Assembly (NCBI GenBank): GCA_913776615.1 | Contig: CAJYPK010000004.1 | Coordinates: 1 to 64,000 of the forward strand | Direction: 5' to 3' | Length of the DNA: 64,000 bases | Source: an uncultured Hymenobacter sp. | GTDB taxonomy: Bacteria; Bacteroidota; Bacteroidia; Cytophagales; Hymenobacteraceae | Part shown: one piece after another, positions 7,195-15,441 of the stretch | Layout: every line of letters starts with the position of its first letter | Numbering within the stretch: the first letter of the stretch is position 1 | The notes under the pieces: model-generated | Told to the model about the DNA's origin: nothing | What the model saw: the letters and a program-made list of their open reading frames with translations, nothing else | The model's database searches: none | Position numbers and translations under genes: made by a program

Positions 7195-8214
7195 CTAGGC
7201 CGCCAGCCGGATGGCCTGGCCGCCGGGATCGGTGATGTACTGGCGGGCAAAGCCCCGGATGGAAGTGATGATGGGCTGCTGGGCCTCGGCCGGGGCCTGC
7301 TGGCGGCAGTACCAGATGGCCTGCGAGAGCAGGTTGGCCTTGAGCATGTTGTAGTGGGGCGCGATGGCCTCGTCGGCCAGGAACTCCAGCACGTTGTCGA
7401 GGAAGGCGGCGGGGCTGTCCGCGTAGTAGGAGTTCTTCACGTAGAGCCAGTTGTAGAGGATGACCCGGTTGTAGGTAGTGGGTTCGAGCTGGGTCAGCAG
7501 ATCCTGGTAGAAGTACTGGTGGTAGAAGGCGTCGTGGTAAACGGGGTGGTCGAGGTGGCGGGTGTTGAGGTCGGCCACCTGGCGGAGCACGGAGTGCAAG
7601 GTGCCCTCGTGCAGGATGGGCGTCTGGGCCAGGGTGGCGGCGTCCCAGTCGGCGATGAGCAGGCCCTGGGCGCGGCCGGCGTGCAGGAAGGTGAGCAGGT
7701 TGCGCAGCAGCTCGTGGGCGGCGTCGAAGTCCTGCCGCTTGCCGTGGATGTTGGCGATGTTTTGCAGCTGCTCGATGCGCCGGTAGATGAACGCCCCGAA
7801 GCCCCGGCGCTCCAGGTCGGCGCTCAGGTACAGGCCCTGGCGCAGCAGGCCGATGGCGCGGTCGGCCTCGCGGGTTTTGTAGTAGTAGTTGCCCCAGGCC
7901 GAGAGCTGAAACAGCGTAGCGTAGTCGAGGGCGGGGCCGGTCAGGGCGTGGCGCAGCTGGTCGGTGCGGTGCAGCTGGGCCAGGGCCTCGGGCAGGTTGT
8001 TTTCGCGGCAGCGCAGCACGGCCTGGAAGTATTCGAGCAGCACGTGGCGGGCGGCGTCGTGCCCGGCGTCGCCCACCTGGGCGCGCAGCTCGTTGTTGAG
8101 CAGCGCGGCAAACAGCGCCTCGCCGTTGTAGCTTTTCAGGCCATCGGCGACGGTGAGCGGGCGGCGGTCAAGGGCAGATAGCTTCTCGGCGAAGGTTTGC
8201 AGGTGGGTAGTCAT
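7195..8214 (-). CDS. Helical-repeat protein of the lanthipeptide cluster
   Basis: A 339-residue, all-helical soluble protein with no signal peptide. Repeated patterns of about 35-40 residues (ALAQLHRTDQLRHALTGPAL, ADRAIGLLRQGLYLSADLER, FDAAHELLRNLLTFLHAGRA) suggest TPR-like helical hairpins. I do not recognise a named family. It is the last gene of the minus-strand cluster, downstream of the C39 exporter, but separated from it by a 420-base gap holding two palindromic repeats. A role in immunity, regulation or scaffolding of the modification enzymes is possible from position only. It is followed by a strong terminator. Confidence 0.6.
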   Translation of the reverse strand: MTTHLQTFAEKLSALDRRPLTVADGLKSYNGEALFAALLNNELRAQVGDAGHDAARHVLLEYFQAVLRCRENNLPEALAQLHRTDQLRHALTGPALDYATLFQLSAWGNYYYKTREADRAIGLLRQGLYLSADLERRGFGAFIYRRIEQLQNIANIHGKRQDFDAAHELLRNLLTFLHAGRAQGLLIADWDAATLAQTPILHEGTLHSVLRQVADLNTRHLDHPVYHDAFYHQYFYQDLLTQLEPTTYNRVILYNWLYVKNSYYADSPAAFLDNVLEFLADEAIAPHYNMLKANLLSQAIWYCRQQAPAEAQQPIITSIRGFARQYITDPGGQAIRLAA

Positions 8215-8290
8215 GGCAGAACGGGTGAGAAGTGGTTGTGGAAAAGGAAGGGGGTGTAGGCTTTATCGAAAAACCGGGTCATGCTTATCT

Positions 8291-8374
8291 GACGCCCGCC
8301 TGCCGGAGCATCTCGCTCGCTCCGTTTGACGAGGGAATCAGTGTAGCACGCGAGATGCTTCGGCAGGCGGACGC
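8291..8374. repeat. Palindromic repeat, GCCTGCCGAAGCATC family
   Basis: CGCCTGCCGGAGCATCTCGC (8297-8316) and GCGAGATGCTTCGGCAGGCG (8350-8369) form inverted arms around a unique loop. The core is shared with elements at 25613, 40301 and 60777, where the arms read TCATGCTGAGC...GCATC. Confidence 0.75.
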
Positions 8375-8410
8375 ATAACCCGTTTTTTTGCGGGGGGGGC
8401 GGCGGGCTGG

Positions 8411-8637
8411 CTAGAGCAGTTTCGTAGTTAGTGTACATTATTTACGCTATTCAGGCGTGAGCGCCTCACCCCCCGGCCCCCTCTCCGAAAAGGAGAGGGG
8501 GAGCCGGACGACTCCTACCAAGTGCTAGCGTTCGCTTACGATCGGCTCCCCCTCTCCTTTTCGGAGAGGGGGCCGGGGGGTGAGGCGCTCACGTTAGAGC
8601 TGCAATAAGCTGTACACCAACCACGAAACCGCTCTAG
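8411..8637. repeat. Nested MITE-like palindromic element, complete copy
   Basis: The outer terminal repeats are CTAGAGCAGTTTCGTAGTTA (8411 onward) and the inverse ending CCACGAAACCGCTCTAG at 8637. The inner pair of CCCCCGGCCCCCTCTCC palindromes lies at about 8465-8510 and 8541-8586. The right end overlaps the last bases of the C39 exporter gene and supplies its stop codon (CTA at 8634-8636 reads TAG on the minus strand). Confidence 0.8.
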
Positions 8638-10832
8638 TTGCCCAGCTCCAACTGATTCTTGATGAGGCGGTAGTAGTCGCCGCGCTGGCGCACCAGCTCA
8701 TCGTGGCTGCCCTGCTCGGCGATCTGGCCGTCGTGGAGCACGATGATGTTGTCGGCGTTTTTGACGGTGCTGAGGCGGTGGGCCACGATGAGCACGGTTT
8801 TGCCCACGAAAAACTCGTTGAGGCGCTCCATGATCACGCGCTCGTTGTGGGCGTCGAGGGCGCTGGTGGCCTCGTCGAGGAAGATGTAGTCGGGGTTTTT
8901 GTACACCATGCGGGCGATGAGCACGCGTTGGCGCTGGCCGCCGCTGAGGCCTTTGCCGTCTTCCCCGATCTTGGTGTGCAGACCCAGCGGCAGGCTGCGG
9001 ATGTACTGGTCGAGGTTGGCCACGTGCAGGGCGCGGTGGATGGCCTCCTCGTCGCGGTGCTCGGCGTTGAGGGCGATGTTGTTGCCGATGGTGTCGGAGA
9101 AGATGAAGCCGTCTTGCAGCACGATGCCGCAGTGCTGGCGCCAGTGCTGGGGGCTGATGCGCGTCACGTCGGTATCGTGCACGAACACCTGGCCGTCGGT
9201 GGGCGGGCAGATGCGCAGCAGCAGCTTGAGCAGGGTGGTTTTGCCCGAGCCGCTGGCCCCCACGATGGCCGTGGTTTTGCCCTCGGGCACCTGGAAGCTC
9301 AGGTGCTGGAGCGTGGGCTTGTTGCCGGCCCCGGGGTAGATAAACGACACGTCGCGCAGGGTGAGGCTGCGGCCGGGCGGCAGCGCTTGCAGGTAGTCCT
9401 TGCGGGGGTCTTCTTCTTCGACCAGCGCCTGCACCTGGCCCAGGCGCTCCATGCTGATTTTGGCGTCCTGGTAGGTTTGCAGGAAGGTGGCCAGCTGGGC
9501 GATGGGCGTGTTCATCTGGCCCACGATGAACTGGATGGCCATCATGTCGCCGATGCTCATCTGCTGGTTCATGACGAGGCGGGTGGCCAGAAACAGGATG
9601 AAGATGTTCTTGGCCTGGTTGATGAACGTGGAGCCCACCTGCTGGTACTGGCTCAGGGCCAGCGACTGCACGTTGAAGCGAAACAGGCGCGCCTGGATGC
9701 CCTCCCACTCCCAGATTTTCTGGGTGCCGCAGTCGTTGATTTTGATTTCGTAAATGCCGTTGATGAGCTGCAAGGTCTTGGCCCGGTTCTGGGCCGAGAT
9801 TTCAAAGCGCTTGAAGTCGAGCTGCTTGCGGCGGGTGAGAAAGAGGTAGATCCAGGCGAAGTACAGCGCGCTGCCGCCCATGAAAATCCAGCAGATGCGG
9901 GGATTGTAGGCGTAGAGAATGCAGCCGAACACGCCGAAGGTGATCATCGAAAACAGCGTATTGAGCGAACTGCCGGTGAGCAGGGCCTCCACCCGCTTGT
10001 GGTCTTCGATGCGCTGGAGGATGTCGCTATTGAGCTTGGTATCGAAAAACGACAGCGGCAGCCGCAGCAGCTTGTGCAGGAAGTCGGAGAGCACGGCCAC
10101 GTTGACCCGGGCCGTGATGTGCAGCAGCACCCAGCCCCGAATCAGCTCCACCGAGGTCTGGCCCAGGGTGATGAGCAATTGCCCGAACAAGATGACGTAC
10201 ACGAAGTTGAGGTCGTGCCCCCGGATGCCGATATCGACCAGCCCCTTGGTGAGGAAGGGCAGCACGAGCTGAATGAGCGCACCCACCACGAGGCCCGCCA
10301 GCAGCTGCTGCACCAGGCTCTTGTACTGCCACACGTGGCCCAGCAGCTGGCTGATGCCGGCGTTGACGGGCGGCACGTCGTCTTCGGCCTGGTAGAAGGC
10401 CGGCGTGGGGCTGAGCAGCATCACGATGCCCGCCGCCTTGCCGTGGATGGAAGTGTAGGCCCAGTTGCTGAGGAATTCCTCGCGGGTGTAGGTGTGCAGC
10501 CCACTGGCCGGGTCGGAGATGTAGACCTTGTTGCGCTTGATTTTATACAGCACCACAAAGTGGTTTTTGCGCCAGTGGATGATGCAGGGCAGCACGGCCT
10601 GCTGGGCCAGCTTCTCGAAGGTCATGTTGCCGCCGATGGCCTGAATGCCCAGCGTTTCGGCGGCCTTGCTGATGCCCAGCAGCGAGACGCCGGTCTTGCC
10701 GATCTGGCTAAATGAGCGAATTTTCTCGATGTTGAACAGCTTGCCGTAGAACTTGCTGATGATCTGAAGGCAAGTCGGGCCGCAGTCCATCACGTCGTGC
10801 TGGCGGTAGTGCGGGAAGTGCAGTGCTGTCAT
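8634..10832 (-). CDS. C39-peptidase ABC exporter (LanT-like bacteriocin processing transporter)
   Basis: A 732-residue protein. The N-terminal C39 cysteine peptidase has Cys17 in DVMDCGPTCLQ, His91 in HWRKNHF and Asp107 in YISDPASG, so the triad is intact. A six-helix ABC transmembrane domain follows (about 160-460), then a nucleotide-binding domain with Walker A GASGSGKTT, signature LSGGQRQR and Walker B YIFLDEATSALDA. Such proteins cut the leader after a double Gly and export the core peptide across the inner membrane. The two precursor peptides at 18923 and 19307 both carry double-Gly sites, which fits. The gene starts 20 bases after the LanC-like stop codon. Its own stop codon is supplied by the end of a MITE-like repeat. 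Confidence 0.93.
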   Translation of the reverse strand: MTALHFPHYRQHDVMDCGPTCLQIISKFYGKLFNIEKIRSFSQIGKTGVSLLGISKAAETLGIQAIGGNMTFEKLAQQAVLPCIIHWRKNHFVVLYKIKRNKVYISDPASGLHTYTREEFLSNWAYTSIHGKAAGIVMLLSPTPAFYQAEDDVPPVNAGISQLLGHVWQYKSLVQQLLAGLVVGALIQLVLPFLTKGLVDIGIRGHDLNFVYVILFGQLLITLGQTSVELIRGWVLLHITARVNVAVLSDFLHKLLRLPLSFFDTKLNSDILQRIEDHKRVEALLTGSSLNTLFSMITFGVFGCILYAYNPRICWIFMGGSALYFAWIYLFLTRRKQLDFKRFEISAQNRAKTLQLINGIYEIKINDCGTQKIWEWEGIQARLFRFNVQSLALSQYQQVGSTFINQAKNIFILFLATRLVMNQQMSIGDMMAIQFIVGQMNTPIAQLATFLQTYQDAKISMERLGQVQALVEEEDPRKDYLQALPPGRSLTLRDVSFIYPGAGNKPTLQHLSFQVPEGKTTAIVGASGSGKTTLLKLLLRICPPTDGQVFVHDTDVTRISPQHWRQHCGIVLQDGFIFSDTIGNNIALNAEHRDEEAIHRALHVANLDQYIRSLPLGLHTKIGEDGKGLSGGQRQRVLIARMVYKNPDYIFLDEATSALDAHNERVIMERLNEFFVGKTVLIVAHRLSTVKNADNIIVLHDGQIAEQGSHDELVRQRGDYYRLIKNQLELGN

Positions 10833-10852
10833 GGCCGGAAGTGGAAAAGGAA

Positions 10853-12082
10853 TTAAGCAAGCCAGATAAACTCATCGAGGGAGTGCCGCCGGCCCGAGAG
10901 CGCGTGCAGCAGGGTGAGCCCAATGCCCAGCAGGCCGAAGTTGAAGCCCAGCTGCACGAGCGGGTTCTGGCTTACCTGGTGGTAGTTGGAGCTGAAATTG
11001 AGCGCATCGTTGTGAAACACGGCCTGGGCCGGGGTGGCGGCCAGCCAGCGTGCCCCCGCCCGGGCAAAGTCCTCGACGCCGGTGAGGCGGTGCAGGCCGT
11101 CGTACACGAGGTAGGCCCCGCTGGTGCCGTAGTACACCGAAGCTTCGTGCGGAAAGGGCGCGTGCGGGGCGTCGGCGCGGGTCGAGGGCAGGGCAATGGC
11201 GATGGCCTCGGCCAGCAGGACGTCGTCGGCCAGCACCTTGCCGGCCCGCGCCAGGGCAAAGGCGGTGCTGGGGTCGCCGTAAAGCAGGCCCAGGTTGGGG
11301 GTGGGCTCCAGCCGGCCCCGCCAGATGGGAATGCTCGACAGAAATTGGGCCGGGTCCATGCGGGTTTGCAGCACGAAGCGGGAAGCGTAGCGCAGCAGGC
11401 GGGCGCACTTCGCGGGCTCGAAGCCGACTTCGGCCAGCGCAGCCACGAAGTTGATAATCATGGCGCTGCCGTGCGAGAGGCTGGTGTACACCCGGGGCTC
11501 CTTGATGACGTGGCACGTCCAGTAATAGCCCTGCTCCTCGTCGCCCTCCTGGCTGGCTTGCAGGTGGTCGAGCAGGGTCGTGAGCACCCGCCGGGCGGCG
11601 GCCGAGTGCGGCAGCCGCCGGCGGAAGTACTGCCCCACGCTGAGCGCACCGTGCACGATTTCCAGGTTGTTGGCGGCCAGGCAGGGGGCCAGGCGGGCTT
11701 CGAGCAGGACGTCGAACTGGCGCAGCAGGGGCTCGGCGTCCCAGTCGAGGTGGCCGGCCCGCACGAGGTAGTCGAGCAGGGCGCCCAGCTCGGCCAGCTC
11801 CTGGTAGTACTTGCTGCCGGCGTGCGACTGGTAGCTGTGCGGGTCGAGCCGGCCCATGATCGCTTGCAGCTGCGTGAGGGCCAGGTCGTAGTAGCGACTC
11901 TCGCCGGTAAAGGCGGCGTAGTGGCAGTTGAAAAGCAGCGCCCCGCCCAGGCTCTGGGCCACCCCGAAGCCGGGCAGCTCGGCGGGCACCTCGCCGCTCA
12001 GCCGGCCCGCGATGGCGTGCAGCAGCTGGGTTAGCTCGGCGGTGGTAGCGGCGGGGTCGGTGGTGGCGGCGAGGTTTTGCAT
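10853..12082 (-). CDS. LanC-like cyclase homologue lacking zinc ligands
   Basis: A 409-residue protein with the alpha/alpha-barrel features of LanC lanthionine cyclases: the HG motif in YTSLSHGSAMI, and GLLYGDPSTAFALARAGK and VYYGTSGAYLVYDGL at the usual spacing. In zinc-dependent LanC proteins these last two read WCxG and CHGxxG and supply Cys, Cys and His. Here they are Leu-Leu-Tyr-Gly and Tyr-Tyr-Gly, so all three zinc ligands are absent. The fold assignment is good; classical catalysis is doubtful. It may act as a scaffold or use another mechanism. The start at 12082 is chosen because the frame further upstream (to 12214) runs into a palindromic repeat (12127-12202). It is cotranscribed with the C39 exporter. 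Confidence 0.8.
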   Translation of the reverse strand: MQNLAATTDPAATTAELTQLLHAIAGRLSGEVPAELPGFGVAQSLGGALLFNCHYAAFTGESRYYDLALTQLQAIMGRLDPHSYQSHAGSKYYQELAELGALLDYLVRAGHLDWDAEPLLRQFDVLLEARLAPCLAANNLEIVHGALSVGQYFRRRLPHSAAARRVLTTLLDHLQASQEGDEEQGYYWTCHVIKEPRVYTSLSHGSAMIINFVAALAEVGFEPAKCARLLRYASRFVLQTRMDPAQFLSSIPIWRGRLEPTPNLGLLYGDPSTAFALARAGKVLADDVLLAEAIAIALPSTRADAPHAPFPHEASVYYGTSGAYLVYDGLHRLTGVEDFARAGARWLAATPAQAVFHNDALNFSSNYHQVSQNPLVQLGFNFGLLGIGLTLLHALSGRRHSLDEFIWLA

Positions 12083-12126
12083 GGAGGCTGGTTCTTGGGG
12101 TACTGGGGCTGTTGTTTCGGTTGTTT

Positions 12127-12202
12127 GTAACACCAAGCTCCAGCTTGGTGAGGCACCCGGACACGCCCGCAGGGCAATCACCAAGCTGGAGCTTGGTGTT
12201 AC
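12127..12202. repeat. Palindromic repeat, GTAACACCAAGCTCCAGCTTGG family
   Basis: Perfect 25-base inverted arms at 12127-12151 and 12178-12202, each also internally palindromic (AAGCTCCAGCTT). Related copies are at 54175-54237 and, degenerate, inside the start of the gene at 35467. Confidence 0.85.
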
Positions 12203-12210
12203 ATACTTGC

Positions 12211-14631
12211 TCACTTACCCAGGCGATTAACCTCGTCGGCGTTGCCCCGGGGGCTGTTGCCGCCCTTGCCCTTGAAGTCAGCCTTGCCCAGGTTGTAGGT
12301 GAAGGCCAGCCGCACCTGGCGGGTGTCGTTGCGCATCAGCTCTTCCGACACCACCGGGACGATGCTGGACGACACCCGGAAGTTGGTTTGGTAGAACAAG
12401 TCCACCACCGACAGATTGAGCGAGGCGCGCTTCTGGAGGAAGGTCTTGCGCACGCCCACCGACACGTAGGAGTAGGCATCGAAATCAAGCAAGCCACTGA
12501 ACGAGGGCGAGTTGTAGAGGCCGTACACCCGGGCCGTCCAGCCGTTGCCCCAGGTCAGGGTGTGGTCGGTGCTGAGCGTCACGGTCACCTTGCGCTTGGT
12601 GAGCTGGCTGGCGTCGTTGAGCGGGTCGGGGAAGCTCAGCTCCTGGTACTGCACCACCGCGGCGTTGTTGATGCTCCACCACGCGGTGGGCGCCCAGGGC
12701 GCGGTGAGCGTGGCGCTGGCCAGGTGGCGGCGGGGCAGGTTGACCTGGGTGCGCACGAAGCGCAGGTTGGTGGCGTCGTAGAGGTAGAGCGAGGAGATGG
12801 CCCCCACCGTTTGGGTGTACGCCACTTGCAGGCTGTAGCCCTTGTAGAGGTTGTTCCACGAAAAGCTGTGGGCGTACTCGGGGCGCAGGCGGGCGTTGCC
12901 CCGGCGGGTAGTGTAGGGGTCGAGAAAGCGCTCGTAGGGAATCAGGCTTTCGTAGGCCGGGCGGTGAATGTTCTTGGCGTAGGCCAGCGAGCTGGTGTAG
13001 TCGGCCGAGACTTTATAATCGGCCCGCAGGTTGGGAAACAGGTTGAAGTAGCTCGAATCGACGCCGGCCGTCACCTGGTAGTGGGTGCGCTCGGCGCGCA
13101 GGCCCGCCTGCACGCTCAGCGCCCCGCGGCTGTGGTTGAGGCTGGCGTAGCCGGCGGCCACCTGCTCCTGGTAGCCCACCTGCGAGAAGGGCGTGAGCGG
13201 CTGGGGCTGCCACTCGCCGCTGGGGGACAAGGCGTTCAGCTCCTGGCGACTGTTGTTGCGGGTGTCGGTGTACTTGAGGCCGGTTTCGAGGCGGGTGTTG
13301 GGCGAAAAGCGCTTGCTGTAGTCGGCCGCGCCGGTGTAGATGCGGTAGCTGGCCGGGATGACGTTGCGGAAGCTACTGGTAGCCAGCACCGAATCGAGCG
13401 GCCCCTGCACCTGCTGCTCGAAGCTCTGCTGCTGGCGGTTGGTGTAGGTGGCGTAGTTGGCGCTCAGGCCCAGCGCGGAGCCCAGGCTGTCGAGGGTGCG
13501 ACGAAAAAACAGCGCGTAGTTGGAAAACGCATCGCGCAGCTGCACGCCCTGGCGGATGTTGCTCACCGTCGGCCCCTTGCTTTCCGTCAGCGTCGTCTGC
13601 GCCCCGCCCGAGGCGTCGATGCTCGATTGCAGCACGTCCACGTCGGCCCCCACCGTGGTGCGGGCGCTGGGGTGGTAGTAGAGGCTGCCGCTGAAGCTGC
13701 CGTCGTTGCCCACCTTGTCGAGGTTGCTGTACTGCGAGAGGTTGGCCACCGGCGTGCGGCCCTGGAAGAGCGTGCGGGCGCTGGTGGCCCGCTCGAAGCC
13801 CCCGCGCCGGTTGAAGCTGCCGCTGGCGGCCAGGTCGAAGGTGGCGGTGCTCACGCGCAGGCCGCCGTTGAGGCCGGCCCCGGTACGGTGGCCCTGGCGG
13901 GCGTTGGCCCCCACGTTGGCCGTCCAGCCCAGGGTTTTGGCGCGCTTGGTGTAAATCTCAATCACCCCGCCCGAGGCGTCGGCGTCGTACTTGGCCGAAG
14001 GGTTGCTGATGAGCTCGATGCGGTCGATCTGGTCGCCGGGAATGCTGGCCAGCAGGGTTTCGAGGTTGGTGCCGGAAGGCAGGCGCTTGCCGTCGAGCAG
14101 GATGAGCACGTTGCCCTTGCCCCGGAAGCTGAGCCGGCCGTTGATGAGCTGCACCGAGGGCGCGGCGGCCAGCACGTCGGCGGCGCTGTTGCCGGTGGCC
14201 AGCAGGCTGCCCGCCACGTTCATGGTCACGCGGTCGGGCTTCTGCTCCAGCAGCGGCTTACGGCCGGTCACGACCACCTCGTCGAGCTTCTGGGCGGCGG
14301 GAGCCAGCGGCAGCGTACCCAGGTCGAGGGCGGGCGCGCCGGGGGCCAGCGTCACGGCCTGCGACAGGGGCGCGAAGCCCAGCTGCAACACGTGCAGCTG
14401 GTAGCTACCCGGCCGGGCTTGCAGGGTAAAGCGGCCGGCCTCGTCGGTGAGGGACGCCTGCGTTACCTGGCCGGCGGGCGTTTTCAGCACCACGTTGGCA
14501 AAGGGCACGGCCTGCTGCTGCGGGTCGAGCACGCGGCCGGTCAGGGTATTCTGGGCCATCACCTGGCTGGCCCACAGAAGCAGGGCCAGCAGCAGGCCCC
14601 AGCGGCCGGAAGTTAAGCGAAGTGCTTGCAT
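12211..14631 (-). CDS. Outer-membrane beta-barrel (TonB-receptor-like) protein of the lanthipeptide cluster
   Basis: An 806-residue protein with a signal peptide (ending ASQVMAQ). A carboxypeptidase-regulatory-like beta-sandwich follows (about 28-110, TLTGRVLDPQQQAVPFANVV), then a plug domain (SAADVLAAAPSVQLINGRLS, RIELISNPSAKYDADASGGV) and a long beta-barrel of the OMP_b-brl_3 type ending in alternating aromatic strands. It is cotranscribed with LanB, the HlyD-like adaptor, LanC-like and C39 exporter genes. In this context it may move the modified peptide across the outer membrane or act as an uptake or immunity receptor; direction of transport cannot be read from sequence. A palindromic repeat separates it from the LanC-like gene downstream. 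Confidence 0.88.
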   Translation of the reverse strand: MQALRLTSGRWGLLLALLLWASQVMAQNTLTGRVLDPQQQAVPFANVVLKTPAGQVTQASLTDEAGRFTLQARPGSYQLHVLQLGFAPLSQAVTLAPGAPALDLGTLPLAPAAQKLDEVVVTGRKPLLEQKPDRVTMNVAGSLLATGNSAADVLAAAPSVQLINGRLSFRGKGNVLILLDGKRLPSGTNLETLLASIPGDQIDRIELISNPSAKYDADASGGVIEIYTKRAKTLGWTANVGANARQGHRTGAGLNGGLRVSTATFDLAASGSFNRRGGFERATSARTLFQGRTPVANLSQYSNLDKVGNDGSFSGSLYYHPSARTTVGADVDVLQSSIDASGGAQTTLTESKGPTVSNIRQGVQLRDAFSNYALFFRRTLDSLGSALGLSANYATYTNRQQQSFEQQVQGPLDSVLATSSFRNVIPASYRIYTGAADYSKRFSPNTRLETGLKYTDTRNNSRQELNALSPSGEWQPQPLTPFSQVGYQEQVAAGYASLNHSRGALSVQAGLRAERTHYQVTAGVDSSYFNLFPNLRADYKVSADYTSSLAYAKNIHRPAYESLIPYERFLDPYTTRRGNARLRPEYAHSFSWNNLYKGYSLQVAYTQTVGAISSLYLYDATNLRFVRTQVNLPRRHLASATLTAPWAPTAWWSINNAAVVQYQELSFPDPLNDASQLTKRKVTVTLSTDHTLTWGNGWTARVYGLYNSPSFSGLLDFDAYSYVSVGVRKTFLQKRASLNLSVVDLFYQTNFRVSSSIVPVVSEELMRNDTRQVRLAFTYNLGKADFKGKGGNSPRGNADEVNRLGK

Positions 14632-14676
14632 GGCAATACGTTGTTAAATAGTGGAAAAGGAAGTGCCGGGGCGCGG

Positions 14677-15369
14677 CTAGTAGTTGAGCAGGCGTTGCAG
14701 GATGGGCCGGGCCGGCTGGGGCAGCAGCAGGGTGCCGTCGAGGGAGGTGAGGGCGGTGCAGTGCCGGGCCAGCTCGGCGCTAGAGCGGGCATCGAGCTGG
14801 CCGTGGTACGTCACGGCCCCCTGGCGCACCACCGGGTCGAGGTAGGTGAGCTGGCCGGTGAGCACCAGGCTGCTGGCGTCGGCCGTTTCGAGGGGCACTT
14901 CCAGGCGCAAGCCCTTGGCCTGGGCGCGCAGCTCGGGCAGGCGGCCCACGGCCAGCCGCCCGCTGAAGCGGTAGGCCGTGGCCAGCGGGGCCAGCAGGCC
15001 CAGGGTATCGCCGGGCTGCGCGGTCGCGGGGCCGGGCGCGCTGTAGAAGAGCGTCCCGGCGAAGGGGGCGCGCTCGTCGGCCGCCGGGTTGGCGGCCGCG
15101 TGGCGCAGCACCTGGCCCGGGCGCACTGCCTGGCCGGCGGCTACCAGCAGCGGCCCGCGGGCCGCGTCCTGACGCAGGTAGTAGGGCGGCGTGGCCGCCC
15201 GCAGCCGCACCGGCGCGGTGCTTTGCTTCGGAATGCTGATGCTAGCGGCCAGCCCCCCGAAGCCCAGTACCAGGGCCAGCAGCAGCCCCCCGCCGGCGCG
15301 CAGAATCCAGCGCGGCGGCGTACCGATGATTTCGGCAATTTCGGCGGAGTAGAGCGGACGGTTTTCCAT
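14677..15369 (-). CDS. HlyD-like periplasmic adaptor (short form)
   Basis: A 230-residue protein with one N-terminal transmembrane helix (about residues 21-45, ILRAGGGLLLALVLGFGGLAA) and a periplasmic beta-rich domain resembling the biotinyl-lipoyl parts of membrane fusion proteins. The motifs GQAVRPGQVLRH and APFAGTLFYS followed by QPGDTLGLLAP match the lipoyl half-motifs. It lacks the long coiled-coil hairpin of typical HlyD proteins, so it may be a minimal adaptor linking the C39 ABC exporter to the outer-membrane barrel. It lies between LanB and the barrel gene on the same strand. The assignment to the HlyD superfamily rests on these motifs and context. Confidence 0.65.
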   Translation of the reverse strand: MENRPLYSAEIAEIIGTPPRWILRAGGGLLLALVLGFGGLAASISIPKQSTAPVRLRAATPPYYLRQDAARGPLLVAAGQAVRPGQVLRHAAANPAADERAPFAGTLFYSAPGPATAQPGDTLGLLAPLATAYRFSGRLAVGRLPELRAQAKGLRLEVPLETADASSLVLTGQLTYLDPVVRQGAVTYHGQLDARSSAELARHCTALTSLDGTLLLPQPARPILQRLLNY

Positions 15370-15405
15370 GAGGTAGAGGATGAAAGGGGCGGCGGCCGGA
15401 TTATT

Positions 15406-15425
15406 CGCGGACTATCAAGTCCGCG
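15406..15425. repeat. Short palindrome, GCGGACT/AGTCCGC family
   Basis: CGCGGACT-ATCA-AGTCCGCG followed by CTAC, between the LanB stop and the HlyD-like start. The GTAGCGCGGAC motif recurs at 20001, 33511 and 36974. Confidence 0.6.
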
Positions 15426-15441
15426 CTACTGCCCGGCTAAG

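Noticed and set aside
8703..10715. Long + strand open frame opposite the C39 exporter
   Set aside because: Val/His/Asp/Gln-rich composition typical of the antisense of a GC-rich gene; the minus strand encodes a complete exporter.
12112..14616. Long + strand open frame opposite the outer-membrane barrel gene
   Set aside because: Antisense shadow with no domain; the opposite strand has a signal peptide, plug and barrel motifs.
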